The notes beneath the pieces were generated by a model that was not told the DNA's origin, searched no databases, and worked only from the letters and a program-made list of their open reading frames with translations. From Hyphomicrobiaceae bacterium (GTDB taxonomy: Bacteria; Pseudomonadota; Alphaproteobacteria; Rhizobiales; Hyphomicrobiaceae), in assembly GCA_023384095.1 (NCBI GenBank), contig JAHDXT010000016.1, positions 1 to 64,000 of the forward strand: a stretch of 64,000 nt of DNA, written 5' to 3'. Shown piece by piece: positions 17,735 to 25,566 of this stretch. The first letter of the stretch is position 1. Every line of letters begins with the position of its first letter. The translations under genes were made by a program, and so were the position numbers.

Positions 17735-17857
17735 ATGAGCGGCGAAACTTGGATTATGCTGAGCAGCATTTTCGCGACGCTTGCTGTCGGCGTGCTCGGG
17801 GCAGTCTTTCTCCATTATTACCGACGCCGGCTGAAGCCGAAGCCGCAACTGAAGTAA
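17735..17857 (+). CDS. Very small single-pass membrane protein (40 aa), putative
   Basis: ATG 17735 opens MSGETWIMLSSIFATLAVGV, continues with LGAVFLHYYRRRLKPKP and stops at TAA 17855-17857. It has one hydrophobic helix (about 6-26) followed by a strongly basic tail, a plausible N-out, C-in micro-membrane protein. The ribosome binding site (GGAGCACGCCT) is weak. It could be a chance frame; position and composition are the only support. Confidence 0.4.
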   Translation: MSGETWIMLSSIFATLAVGVLGAVFLHYYRRRLKPKPQLK

Positions 17858-18099
17858 GCTAATGTCAGGCGCCGTCGTGTGCGTGACATGGAATCCTCGG
17901 ACCAGCGCGCCGAATTGACGTCGCAATCAGCTTGTTTTTCGACGGTGCGCATTCCGGCCGAGCCGCCTGGGACCGTGATCCAGGCGGTCATCGTGAGTGA
18001 CCACCGGTGCCCGGCACGTCGAAAGACCTGGGCAACCCGAACCGGCTCCGATCCAATTGGGAGAGAATTCAAGACATTTCCCGAACGATCGCCTCGCAA
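17858..18099. other. Intergenic region, possible decayed sequence
   Basis: No intact gene is visible between the small protein at 17735 and the flgF stop. Frames exist on the minus strand but lack starts with ribosome binding sites and have no recognisable product. The stretch contains a short inverted repeat (CCGCCTGG at about 17961-17968 and CCAGGCGG at about 17980-17987). It could hold remnants of a mobile element, but no transposase motif is evident. Confidence 0.35.
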
Positions 18100-18825
18100 T
18101 CAGGACGTCGCCCCCAGTGAGCGCACGGCCTCCTGTAGTGACGAGTCCGCGTCATTGATCGCGTTGGTCACCGAATCGAAGGCGCGCGAGACCATGATGA
18201 GGCGCGTCATCTCCAGCACGGGATTGACATTGGCGCGCTCGATGTAGCCCTGCGAGACGCCGGCGCGGACGAAATCCAGGATGGGCTCCGGCGGCCGGTC
18301 CGGGATTATGCCGGAGCTCTCGAAACGGTTCAGAGCCGCCCTGTCGTCGATATGGAACAGCCCGAGCGCGCCGATCTGCTGGCCGCGCTGGGTGATGGTG
18401 CCGTCGCGGGCGATGTCGGGCGGCCCCGCGGCCGGGTCGAGCATGATCGGCGCGCCGCCGACGTCGAGCAACGGGTGCCCGGTGAGCGTCTGCAGCTCTC
18501 CCGCCTCGGTCAAGCGCATGCGCCCATCGCGGGTGTAGACCTGTCCCGCCGGCGTCTCGATTGCGAGCCAGGCGTCGCCCTCGACAGCGACGTCGAGCGG
18601 GTTGTCGGTCCGGATGAGCTCGCCCGGCCTGCGGGAAAGATAGGCGGCGCCTGTCGCGGCGAACGCGGCCGGGTCCGGCGGCACCTGCGACAGCACCGTC
18701 TCGAACCTGACCTGCTCGGCGCGGAAGCCGGGTGTGGATGCATTGGCGACGTTGTCCGCGATCGTCTCGAGCCGCCGCTGCAATGCGATCTGGCCGGACA
18801 GGCCGACATAGATCCCCGCCTGCAT
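18100..18825 (-). CDS. flgF: Flagellar basal-body rod protein FlgF
   Basis: A proximal-rod subunit, 241 residues. The N-terminus (YVGLSGQIALQRRLETIADN then VANASTPGFRAEQVRFE) and the C-terminus (GYIERANVNPVLEMTRLIMV, then SRAFDSVTNAINDADSSLQ) are the rod/hook-family ends. The central RPGELIRTDNPLDVAVEGD is typical of FlgF. It lies one base after the DUF1217 gene on the same strand and is transcribed away from motA. Confidence 0.94.
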   Translation of the reverse strand: MQAGIYVGLSGQIALQRRLETIADNVANASTPGFRAEQVRFETVLSQVPPDPAAFAATGAAYLSRRPGELIRTDNPLDVAVEGDAWLAIETPAGQVYTRDGRMRLTEAGELQTLTGHPLLDVGGAPIMLDPAAGPPDIARDGTITQRGQQIGALGLFHIDDRAALNRFESSGIIPDRPPEPILDFVRAGVSQGYIERANVNPVLEMTRLIMVSRAFDSVTNAINDADSSLQEAVRSLGATS

Positions 18826-18826
18826 C

Positions 18827-19609
18827 TCAGTGGCCTCCGGGCTTCAGCCGTTGCAGGCTGGCGAGAAGGTCGGGCCCGATGCCGGCCTCGACCGGACGCC
18901 CGGCAAGGATGGCCGCCGGGTGCGGCTGGGTGCTGGGGCGCGACAGGTCCCAATGCGCCATGAACCTGTCCAGAAACCTCTGCAGCTTGCCTGGATCCTT
19001 CAGGTCCCCGATGGCCAGCCGCTCTGCGATCGCCTCGGCCTGCCGGTCGATGTCGGCCATTGCGATGGCCGGCGAAAGGCCGAGCGCCGTCCGGGCGACA
19101 TCGAGCAGCGCCCGGTCGCCGAGGATGGCATAGACGCTCGAGATGCCGGGCGCCTTGCGCTGGAAATAGAGCGCCAGCCGGACGCCCTCGTTCTGCGCGC
19201 CCGCGTCCTGCTCCAATCTCTGCCGGAGATAGCGGTCGACGGCCCCCTGCTGCGCCTTCTGGAATGACGTCGCCGCCACGCCATGGCGAGCGAAATTGAA
19301 CGCCTCCGCGAATTCCCGGTAACGGCTGTCCGCGAGCCCGTTCGCGATGCTCTGCCGATCGTCGATGCCCTCGGCCAGCACCTTGCGCATGAGGGCCTTG
19401 GCGTAGGTCATGTCCTCGAGGCCGAACGCCTTCATCGCGTAGGCGAAAATGCGATCGTCGGCAAGGAGGTCCTCGATCGTCCTCACCTTGCCGATGTTGG
19501 CCAGATAGTGCGCCGTCTCGCGCGCCACCTCCGGCTTCCGCGCCGCGGCGCCGAGGGAGCGGGCGAGATCGCTGGCGATCATTCTGTAGCCGGCGGCAGT
19601 CGTCAGCAC
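18827..19609 (-). CDS. DUF1217 family flagellar-cluster protein
   Basis: A 260-residue cytoplasmic-looking helical protein from GTG 19609 with GGAGGAG just upstream. Repeating segments such as LADDRIFAYAMKAFGLEDMTYAKALMRKVL (split over two helices) and LGDRALLDVARTALGLSPAI fit DUF1217, a family found next to flgF in Rhizobiales flagellar regions. Its role is not established. The C-terminal part, after about residue 225, is less conserved. A much longer in-frame reading to 20254 overlaps motA and is rejected. Confidence 0.82.
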   Translation of the reverse strand: MLTTAAGYRMIASDLARSLGAAARKPEVARETAHYLANIGKVRTIEDLLADDRIFAYAMKAFGLEDMTYAKALMRKVLAEGIDDRQSIANGLADSRYREFAEAFNFARHGVAATSFQKAQQGAVDRYLRQRLEQDAGAQNEGVRLALYFQRKAPGISSVYAILGDRALLDVARTALGLSPAIAMADIDRQAEAIAERLAIGDLKDPGKLQRFLDRFMAHWDLSRPSTQPHPAAILAGRPVEAGIGPDLLASLQRLKPGGH

Positions 19610-19765
19610 ATTCTCCTCCCTTGGTCTCGAGGGGACCGAGGGTGCCCTCTGCCGCTTGCCCGAGGCTTTCGCTGGGGTGCCACGGCGAGCCCGCGCCGAG
19701 GACAGGCTGGCGCAAGCATTTGGGCCTAAAGCAGCTCGCACGGGCTCGTTGCAGGAGGCCACGCC

Positions 19766-20629
19766 GTGACGATCATTATCGGGCTCGTCATCACGCTCGG
19801 CTGCATGCTGGGCGGCTTCGTGGCGATGGGCGGGCACATCGAGGTCATCTGGCAGCCGTGGGAATATCTCATCATCTGCGGCGCCGCGCTCGGCACCTTC
19901 GTCGTCGCCAACCCGATGAAGACGATCAAGGACGTGGGACGGGGCCTCGTCGAGGTCTTCAGGATGCTCACCCCGAAGCCGCGCGAGTACCTCGACGTGC
20001 TGGGCGTGCTGCATGCCTTGATGCGCGAGCTGCGCGGCCCCGCCCGCAACGAGCTCGAGCGCCATATCGAGAAACCCGCGGAATCGCCGCTGTTCCAGAG
20101 GTTCCCGACCGTCCTCCTCAACGCCGATCTGACCACCTTCGTCTGCGATTACTGCCGTCTCATCCTGATGGGCAACGCGCGCACGCACGAGATCGAGGCG
20201 CTGATGGACGAGGAGATCGAGACGATGCGGCACGACAAGCTGAAGTCCTACCACGCGCTTGTGACGGTCTCGGAAGGGCTGCCCGCGCTCGGCATCGTTG
20301 CGGCGGTGCTCGGCGTCATCAAGGCCATGGGCGCTCTCGACGAATCGCCGGAGATTCTCGGCTCCCTGATCGGTGCGGCGCTCGTCGGGACGTTCGCGGG
20401 GATTTTCTTTTCATATGCGATCGTGGCGCCGGTGGCGGCCAAGCTCAAGATCGTGCGGCATAAGAAAATGCGGCTTTACGTGATCGTGAAGCAGACGCTG
20501 CTGGCGTTCATGAACGGAGCGATGCCGCAAGTCGCACTCGAGCACGGTCGCAAGACCATCTCGGTCTACGAGCGCCCGTCCATCGATGTGGTCGAGCAGC
20601 AGACTTTTGCAGCCAGGGAGGCGGCCTGA
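19766..20629 (+). CDS. motA: Flagellar motor stator protein MotA
   Basis: A proton-channel stator subunit, 287 residues from GTG 19766 with CAGGAGG upstream. Four membrane helices sit at about 1-22, 33-52, 168-192 and 202-225. The cytoplasmic loop between helices 2 and 3 holds the conserved charged residues that drive the rotor (around [20 protein letters not shown]). [22 protein letters not shown] is the classic MotA proline-helix motif. It heads the motA-fliM-fliN-fliG-flhB unit; motB is not in this window. Confidence 0.96.
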   Translation: MTIIIGLVITLGCMLGGFVAMGGHIEVIWQPWEYLIICGAALGTFVVANPMKTIKDVGRGLVEVFRMLTPKPREYLDVLGVLHALMRELRGPARNELERHIEKPAESPLFQRFPTVLLNADLTTFVCDYCRLILMGNARTHEIEALMDEEIETMRHDKLKSYHALVTVSEGLPALGIVAAVLGVIKAMGALDESPEILGSLIGAALVGTFAGIFFSYAIVAPVAAKLKIVRHKKMRLYVIVKQTLLAFMNGAMPQVALEHGRKTISVYERPSIDVVEQQTFAAREAA

Positions 20630-21580
20630 GTGGGCGACACCGCGACCAGCGCACGACCCGCGAGCCACCGCGATGCGCTTGCGGCAATCTTCCGGTGCGG
20701 CGCGGCATACGCCGAGCGGCTGCCCATGCTCCCCGTGGCGCTGGAGCGGGCTGCGATCGCATTGACGGAGGAGCTGCGCGCGCTGTCCGCGCAAGCGGCC
20801 GAGTTGAGGTATCGCGGGCTCGACAGCGGCCACGCTGCGGACCTCCTCGGTTCCGGCGACGGTGCCCGCCTCGCCGGACTGCTGCATGCCGCTGCCTGGG
20901 ATGCGCATCTCCTGGTCTCGTTCGACCGCGATTTCATCTACACCTGCGTGGACCTGGTATTTGGAGGCGACGGATCGCAGCCCCCGTATGCGGAGACCCG
21001 GCCGCTCTCCCGCACCGAGGTCCGGATCGCGGACATGGTGCTCGCGAGGCTTGCGAGCCTGTTGGAACGCGCCTTCGCTCCGATCGCCCCGACGTCCTTC
21101 GCAGCCGCAGCCGAGCTCGGCCGGGCCGACCTGGACCGGCTCGGCGGGCGCGAGGCGCCGCTGGCCATGGCGCGCTTCCGCCTCGAGGCGGCGAACGGCG
21201 GCGGGGAAATGCGCATCGCCGTCCCCGATGCCGTGCTCACCGCACTGAAACCTGCCTTCGCCCGGCCGCCGCCGCCGGGCGGCATGGGGGCAGCCGACCC
21301 GGGCTGGACGCGGCAGATGAGCAGCGAGATCAACCGCACCAGACTGGCGATGCGCGCCGTGCTCGAGGAGCGGCGGCGGCCGCTGGCGGAGCTCGCGGCG
21401 TTGCGGGTCGGCCAGATCCTTCCGCTCGATGCGACGCCGCGCAGCCGCGTCCGTATCGACTGCAACGGCGAGCCGCTGCTGTGGTGCGAGGTGGGCCAGT
21501 CGAGCGGCGTCCACACCCTGCGGGTCCACGGTTTCGTGGACCGGGAGCAGGAGTTCATGGATGGGCTCCTCTCCGGTTGA
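20630..21580 (+). CDS. fliM: Flagellar motor switch protein FliM
   Basis: A C-ring switch component that receives phosphorylated CheY, 316 residues. GTG 20630 directly follows the motA TGA. The middle domain includes VDLVFGGDG and RPLSRTEVRIADMVLARL, and the C-terminal SpoA-like domain includes LAALRVGQILPLDATPRSRVRI. The protein diverges from enteric FliM, as rhizobial ones do, and the N-terminal CheY-binding segment is not obvious. Confidence 0.9.
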   Translation: MGDTATSARPASHRDALAAIFRCGAAYAERLPMLPVALERAAIALTEELRALSAQAAELRYRGLDSGHAADLLGSGDGARLAGLLHAAAWDAHLLVSFDRDFIYTCVDLVFGGDGSQPPYAETRPLSRTEVRIADMVLARLASLLERAFAPIAPTSFAAAAELGRADLDRLGGREAPLAMARFRLEAANGGGEMRIAVPDAVLTALKPAFARPPPPGGMGAADPGWTRQMSSEINRTRLAMRAVLEERRRPLAELAALRVGQILPLDATPRSRVRIDCNGEPLLWCEVGQSSGVHTLRVHGFVDREQEFMDGLLSG

Positions 21581-21662
21581 GGCGCGTCGCCGCAACCGGA
21601 ATGGTCCCCTCCAGCGTCAGTCGCGTCCGCAGTTCCCGACAACCACTGCAGGTGATCGCGCC

Positions 21663-22091
21663 ATGTCGCACAGCACAGCCGCCATCAAGCAGGACCTGCT
21701 GCTCCAGGAGTTCGCAGCCGAGCTCACGCCGACGCCGGAGGAGCTCGCCGAAGCGCTCGGCCCGGCCGGTAAGGAGCAGCCCGCCGGCGCGCCGGGCGCA
21801 GCCAGGCAGGAGGCCAGCCCCGCGGCGCGCAACCTCGATATGATCATGCGCATCCCGGTTGTGGTGCAGGTCGTGCTCGGCTCGGCGACGATGGCCGTAT
21901 CGGGGCTCGTGAAGCTGGGGCGCGGCGCCGTCATCCCGCTCGACCGGCGCGTCGGCGAGCCGGTGGATGTTGTCGTGAACGGGCGCGTCGTGGCGCGCGG
22001 GGAGGTCGTGGTAATGGAGGAGGCGACCTCCCGCTTCGGCATCTCCCTCACCGAGGTCGTGACGGCCTCAGGGTCTGGCGGGGGCGCCTGA
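21663..22091 (+). CDS. fliN: Flagellar motor switch protein FliN
   Basis: A C-ring component, 142 residues from ATG 21663. A variable N-terminal half precedes a SpoA domain (about 65-140): NLDMIMRIPVVVQVVLGSA, KLGRGAVIPLDRRVGEPVDV and NGRVVARGEVVV are diagnostic. The frame is open from 21429, inside fliM, but ATG 21663 with AGGTGA upstream is the sensible start. fliG follows after 13 bp. Confidence 0.94.
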   Translation: MSHSTAAIKQDLLLQEFAAELTPTPEELAEALGPAGKEQPAGAPGAARQEASPAARNLDMIMRIPVVVQVVLGSATMAVSGLVKLGRGAVIPLDRRVGEPVDVVVNGRVVARGEVVVMEEATSRFGISLTEVVTASGSGGGA

Positions 22092-22104
22092 TAGATCCGG
22101 CGCA

Positions 22105-23130
22105 ATGACGACAAAGGCACAGGCGGCGCGAGCCGATCCCGAACCGCAGTCGCTCACCGGGGTCGAGAAGGTAACCGTGCTGCTGCTGGCGCTGGGACGC
22201 CCGAAAGCGACGCAGCTCTTGAAGCGCATGGACGCCGACGAGATCAAGCTGATCGCACGCGCGGCGGACCGGCTTCCGGTGGTTTCGGCGGCCGATCTCG
22301 CACACCTCGTCGAGGAGTTCGCGGGCAAGTTCTCCGGCGGCGTCAGCTTTGTCGGAACGCCGGGCGAGGTCAAGGACCTGCTCGCCGATGTCATGGCCGA
22401 GGAGGACTTCGCCGGCATGCAGGCCGGGGCCGAGCCGGGGGACGAGCCGGTCTGGCGCAAGGTGGCGCGGCTCGAGGACGATGTCATCCGCAACTATCTG
22501 CTGCGCGAGCATCCGCAGACGGTGGCCGTCATTCTCTCGCGGCTCGACCCGGCGCAGGCGGCACGGCTCATCGGGTCGCTCCCCGCCGATCTGCGCAACA
22601 CGCTGCTGACCCGTATGCTTTGCGTCAAGGCCATCGCTCCGGATGCGCTCGACGCCCTGGAGCAGACGATGCGCGAGGACCTGATCGCGCTGCCGCCGCC
22701 GGGCTCGGGCACCCACACGGTCATCGCGGGTATCCTGAACCGGCTCGACAAGGCTCAGCTCGACGCGGCGCTGAGGCATCTGTCGGAGCTTCGCCCGGTC
22801 GAGGTCGCGGGGCTGCGGGCGAGGCTGTTCGCGTTCGAGGACCTCGGAACCTTGCCGCCGAAGGCGCTGATGCTGCTCTCCAGCCAGGTCCCCGTCGAGC
22901 GCCTCGTGCTGGCGCTGAGAGGCACGGCTCTCGACCTGCAAAGTGCCGTCCTGGGCGGGCTGCCGGCGCGGGCGCGGCGCATGGTCGAGCAGGAGCTGCA
23001 ATCCGAAAGCGATGCCTCCGCCCGTGAGATCGCCGAGGCGCGCCGGTCGATCGTGGACGCCGTGCTGGCGCTGATGGCCCAGGGGCAGATCGAGCTGCCG
23101 GCCGCCGAGGCGCGCACGCAGGCCGGTTGA
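22105..23130 (+). CDS. fliG: Flagellar motor switch protein FliG
   Basis: A rotor protein linking the MS ring to the stators, 341 residues. The N-terminal domain contains VEKVTVLLLALGRPKATQLL. The middle domain has LLREHPQTVAVILSRLDP, the EHPQ signature near residue 132. The C-terminal domain carries the charged torque helix (about 280-300). The C-terminus is rather diverged from enteric FliG, as in other Rhizobiales. The flhB start follows by 14 bp. Confidence 0.95.
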   Translation: MTTKAQAARADPEPQSLTGVEKVTVLLLALGRPKATQLLKRMDADEIKLIARAADRLPVVSAADLAHLVEEFAGKFSGGVSFVGTPGEVKDLLADVMAEEDFAGMQAGAEPGDEPVWRKVARLEDDVIRNYLLREHPQTVAVILSRLDPAQAARLIGSLPADLRNTLLTRMLCVKAIAPDALDALEQTMREDLIALPPPGSGTHTVIAGILNRLDKAQLDAALRHLSELRPVEVAGLRARLFAFEDLGTLPPKALMLLSSQVPVERLVLALRGTALDLQSAVLGGLPARARRMVEQELQSESDASAREIAEARRSIVDAVLALMAQGQIELPAAEARTQAG

Positions 23131-23144
23131 GCAGGACAGGCACG

Positions 23145-24230
23145 ATGGCGGCATCCGACGACAGGGAAGGCAAGGTCGAGGAGCCGAGCGAAAGGAAGAT
23201 CCGCGATGCGGTCGAGAGGGGGAACATCCCATTCTCGCGGGAGGCGGCGACCTTCGGCTCCGTCCTCGGCATCCTGCTCGTCGCCGGCCTGTTCTCCTCC
23301 GGCATCGGCCGGCTGCGGGACGCTCTGCGGCGGTTCATCGACGATCCGGCGCGCTGGCCGCTCGAGAACGGCGGCGACGCGGTCCGCCTGCTGGATCACG
23401 TCGGGGCGGAAGCCGCAGGGGTGCTGGTTCCAGCCATTCTCGTGCTCGGGCTGATGGGGATAGCAGCGTCGCTGTTGCAGAACCCGCCGCGACTGGTGCT
23501 CGACCGCATCCTGCCGAAGCCCTCACGCCTGTCGCTCGGCCACGGCTGGACGCGGGTGTTCGGGGCCCGCGGCCGGGTCGAGTTCCTCAAGGCGACCTTC
23601 AAGCTCGCGGCGGTGGGCGGCGCCGGCTTCATCCTGCTCCGCGCCACCCAGTCGAGTGTCCTCAATGCCATGTTCATGGAGCCGGGGGTGCTGCCGGAGC
23701 TCATTCTGGAGCTGGCGGTGCGGCTCGTCGGCGGCATCGCCCTGGCTACGCTGGGGCTCGCCGCGCTCGACCTCGTCTGGGCGCGCGTCTTCTGGCGCCG
23801 GGAGCTGCGCATGACCCGGCAGGAGCTCAAGGACGAGACGAAGCAGATGGACGGCGATCCGGCCTTGAAGGCCAGGATGCGCTCGCTGGCGCGTGATCGT
23901 TCGCGAAGGCGCATGATGGCCGCCGTGCCGCGGGCGACGCTCGTCATCGCCAACCCGACGCACTATGCCGTCGCGTTGCGTTACCTCCGGGAGGAGGGCG
24001 GCGCGCCGCGGGTCCTCGCCAAGGGCCGCGACCTGATCGCGCTGCGCATCCGCGAGCTCGCGGAGCAACACGGCATTCCCGTGATCGAGGACAGGCTGCT
24101 GGCCCGGTCGCTTCACGACAAGGTCGAGGTCGACCGCATGATCCCGCCGGAGTTCTACAGGGCCGTGGCGCAGATCGTGTACTTCGTCACATCGCGCAAA
24201 GGCGGCCGCATCGAGCGGCTCCGATCCTAG
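23145..24230 (+). CDS. flhB: Flagellar export switch protein FlhB
   Basis: An inner-membrane export-gate protein that switches substrate class from hook to filament, 361 residues. Four membrane helices lie in about 35-210. The cytoplasmic domain has the autocleavage site NPTH at residues 270-273 inside LVIANPTHYAVALRY. The KVEEPSERKIRDAVERGN start is typical. A TTG six codons earlier overlaps the fliG stop, but ATG 23145 fits better. Confidence 0.96.
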   Translation: MAASDDREGKVEEPSERKIRDAVERGNIPFSREAATFGSVLGILLVAGLFSSGIGRLRDALRRFIDDPARWPLENGGDAVRLLDHVGAEAAGVLVPAILVLGLMGIAASLLQNPPRLVLDRILPKPSRLSLGHGWTRVFGARGRVEFLKATFKLAAVGGAGFILLRATQSSVLNAMFMEPGVLPELILELAVRLVGGIALATLGLAALDLVWARVFWRRELRMTRQELKDETKQMDGDPALKARMRSLARDRSRRRMMAAVPRATLVIANPTHYAVALRYLREEGGAPRVLAKGRDLIALRIRELAEQHGIPVIEDRLLARSLHDKVEVDRMIPPEFYRAVAQIVYFVTSRKGGRIERLRS

Positions 24231-24281
24231 AGCCCCGGCGCTGCCGTGGTATCCTTGCTGCGCAGGTCACCGGTCGGCCGC

Positions 24282-24295
24282 TTGATGGCGATCAA
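24282..24295. promoter_or_regulatory. FNR/FixK-type anaerobox upstream of the stress-protein gene
   Basis: TTGAT-GGCG-ATCAA is a perfect match to the FNR/FixK/FnrN consensus TTGAT-N4-ATCAA, centred about 98 bp upstream of the universal stress protein ATG. In Alphaproteobacteria such boxes drive low-oxygen induction. A site this perfect is unlikely to be chance at a promoter position, but binding has not been shown. Confidence 0.7.
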
Positions 24296-24386
24296 CGCGG
24301 CGCCGGTGCGGAGGCTGCAGGTTGTCGCTGCCCGACAGTGATGATTCGGCGAGCCTGAAGGACGAAGACACACTGCAGGAGACCCG

Positions 24387-24824
24387 ATGTACAAGCATAT
24401 CCTCGTCCCGACGGACGGGACCGACCTGTCCAGGCACGCGATCCTGTGCAGCCTGGAGCTGGCCAAGGCGATCGGGGCGCGGGTAACGGTGCTGCGCGTC
24501 TCGGGAAAGCCGGCCCATCTCGTCGTGCTCGGTCTCGAGATCACCGACCTCTCGGAAGAAACGCGCGCGCGGATCCGCCGGGAGATCGAGGATCACTTCG
24601 CCTGGGTGCACGGCGAGGCGGCCGCCAGGGGCGTCGCGTGCGAGACACGGCGTGTCGAGAGCGAGCATCCCTGGAAGGGCATCGTCGAGACCGCCGATGC
24701 GCAGGGCTCGGACCTGATCGCGATGGCCTCCTACGGCCGGGCGGGCATGACGGCCAAGCTGATCGGCAGCGAGACTCAGAGGGTGCTGGCGCACTCCCGC
24801 GTCCCGGTCCTGGTCTATCGCTGA
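24387..24824 (+). CDS. Universal stress protein (UspA family)
   Basis: A small cytoplasmic nucleotide-binding protein of 145 residues. [20 protein letters not shown] is the usual beta-1/helix-1 start. The C-terminal [21 protein letters not shown] matches the ATP-binding G-x2-G-x9-G-[ST] pattern only in part (GSETQ in place of GSVS/T). It follows a perfect FNR/FixK box, and its stop overlaps the start of the next ABC ATPase gene (TGATG). This suggests a low-oxygen stress unit that includes the exporter genes. Confidence 0.93.
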   Translation: MYKHILVPTDGTDLSRHAILCSLELAKAIGARVTVLRVSGKPAHLVVLGLEITDLSEETRARIRREIEDHFAWVHGEAAARGVACETRRVESEHPWKGIVETADAQGSDLIAMASYGRAGMTAKLIGSETQRVLAHSRVPVLVYR

Positions 24825-25558
24825 TGGCGGCGCCTCGGGAAAGCCTGGCGCACGCCGAGCCCATCTTCGAGGCGCAGGGACTGACGAAGATCTATCGCAA
24901 CGGGGAGGTCGTGGTGAGGGCGCTGGCCGGCGTCGATCTCACGCTGTTCGCGGGTGAGATGGTGGTGCTGCTCGGCCCCTCCGGCTCCGGCAAGTCGACG
25001 CTGCTCAATATCCTCGGCGGGCTCGACCGGCCGACCTCGGGCACGCTCCGCTTCAAGGGTCTCGAGCTGAGCGGGCTCGGCGACCGGGAGCTCACCCTTT
25101 ACCGGCGCGATCACGTCGGTTTCGTGTTCCAGTTCTACAACTTGGTGCCGTCGCTGACCGCGCGCGAGAACGTGGCGCTCGTCACCGAGATAGCCCGCGA
25201 TCCGATGACTCCGGATGAGGCCCTTGCCCTCGTCGGCCTGGAGCATCGGATGGACCACTTCCCGGCCCAGATGTCCGGCGGCGAGCAGCAGCGCGTGGCG
25301 ATCGCCCGCGCCATCGCCAAGCGGCCCGAGGTGCTGCTGTGCGACGAGCCGACCGGGGCGCTCGACAGCAAGACGGGCATCCGCGTGCTCGAGGCGCTGG
25401 CCTCCGTCAATGCCGAGCTAGGCACCACGACCGCGGTCATCACCCACAATGCGGCGATCAAGGACATCGCGCACCGGGTGTTCTATTTCGCGGACGGCCG
25501 CATCGCAGACGTCAAGGTCAATGCCCGGCGGGTCGAGCCCGCGGAAGTCTCCTGGTAA
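24824..25558 (+). CDS. ABC transporter ATP-binding protein (LolD/MacB-like)
   Basis: The 244-residue ATPase of an exporter. Walker A is GPSGSGKST, the Q-loop lies in [14 protein letters not shown], the signature is [14 protein letters not shown], Walker B is [12 protein letters not shown], and the switch His is in [23 protein letters not shown] is typical of the MacB/LolD class that pairs with FtsX-fold permeases. It starts on the A of the stress-protein stop. The permease follows after 8 bp. Confidence 0.95.
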   Translation: MAAPRESLAHAEPIFEAQGLTKIYRNGEVVVRALAGVDLTLFAGEMVVLLGPSGSGKSTLLNILGGLDRPTSGTLRFKGLELSGLGDRELTLYRRDHVGFVFQFYNLVPSLTARENVALVTEIARDPMTPDEALALVGLEHRMDHFPAQMSGGEQQRVAIARAIAKRPEVLLCDEPTGALDSKTGIRVLEALASVNAELGTTTAVITHNAAIKDIAHRVFYFADGRIADVKVNARRVEPAEVSW

Positions 25559-25566
25559 GGAACGAG

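Noticed and set aside
17858-18099. Insertion sequence remnant
   Set aside because: Decayed-looking frames and a short inverted repeat are present, but no transposase motif, terminal repeats or target-site duplication could be identified.
19610-20254. N-terminal extension of the DUF1217 protein to 475 residues
   Set aside because: The extension is antisense to motA and lacks a start signal. GTG 19609 has a strong GGAGGAG.
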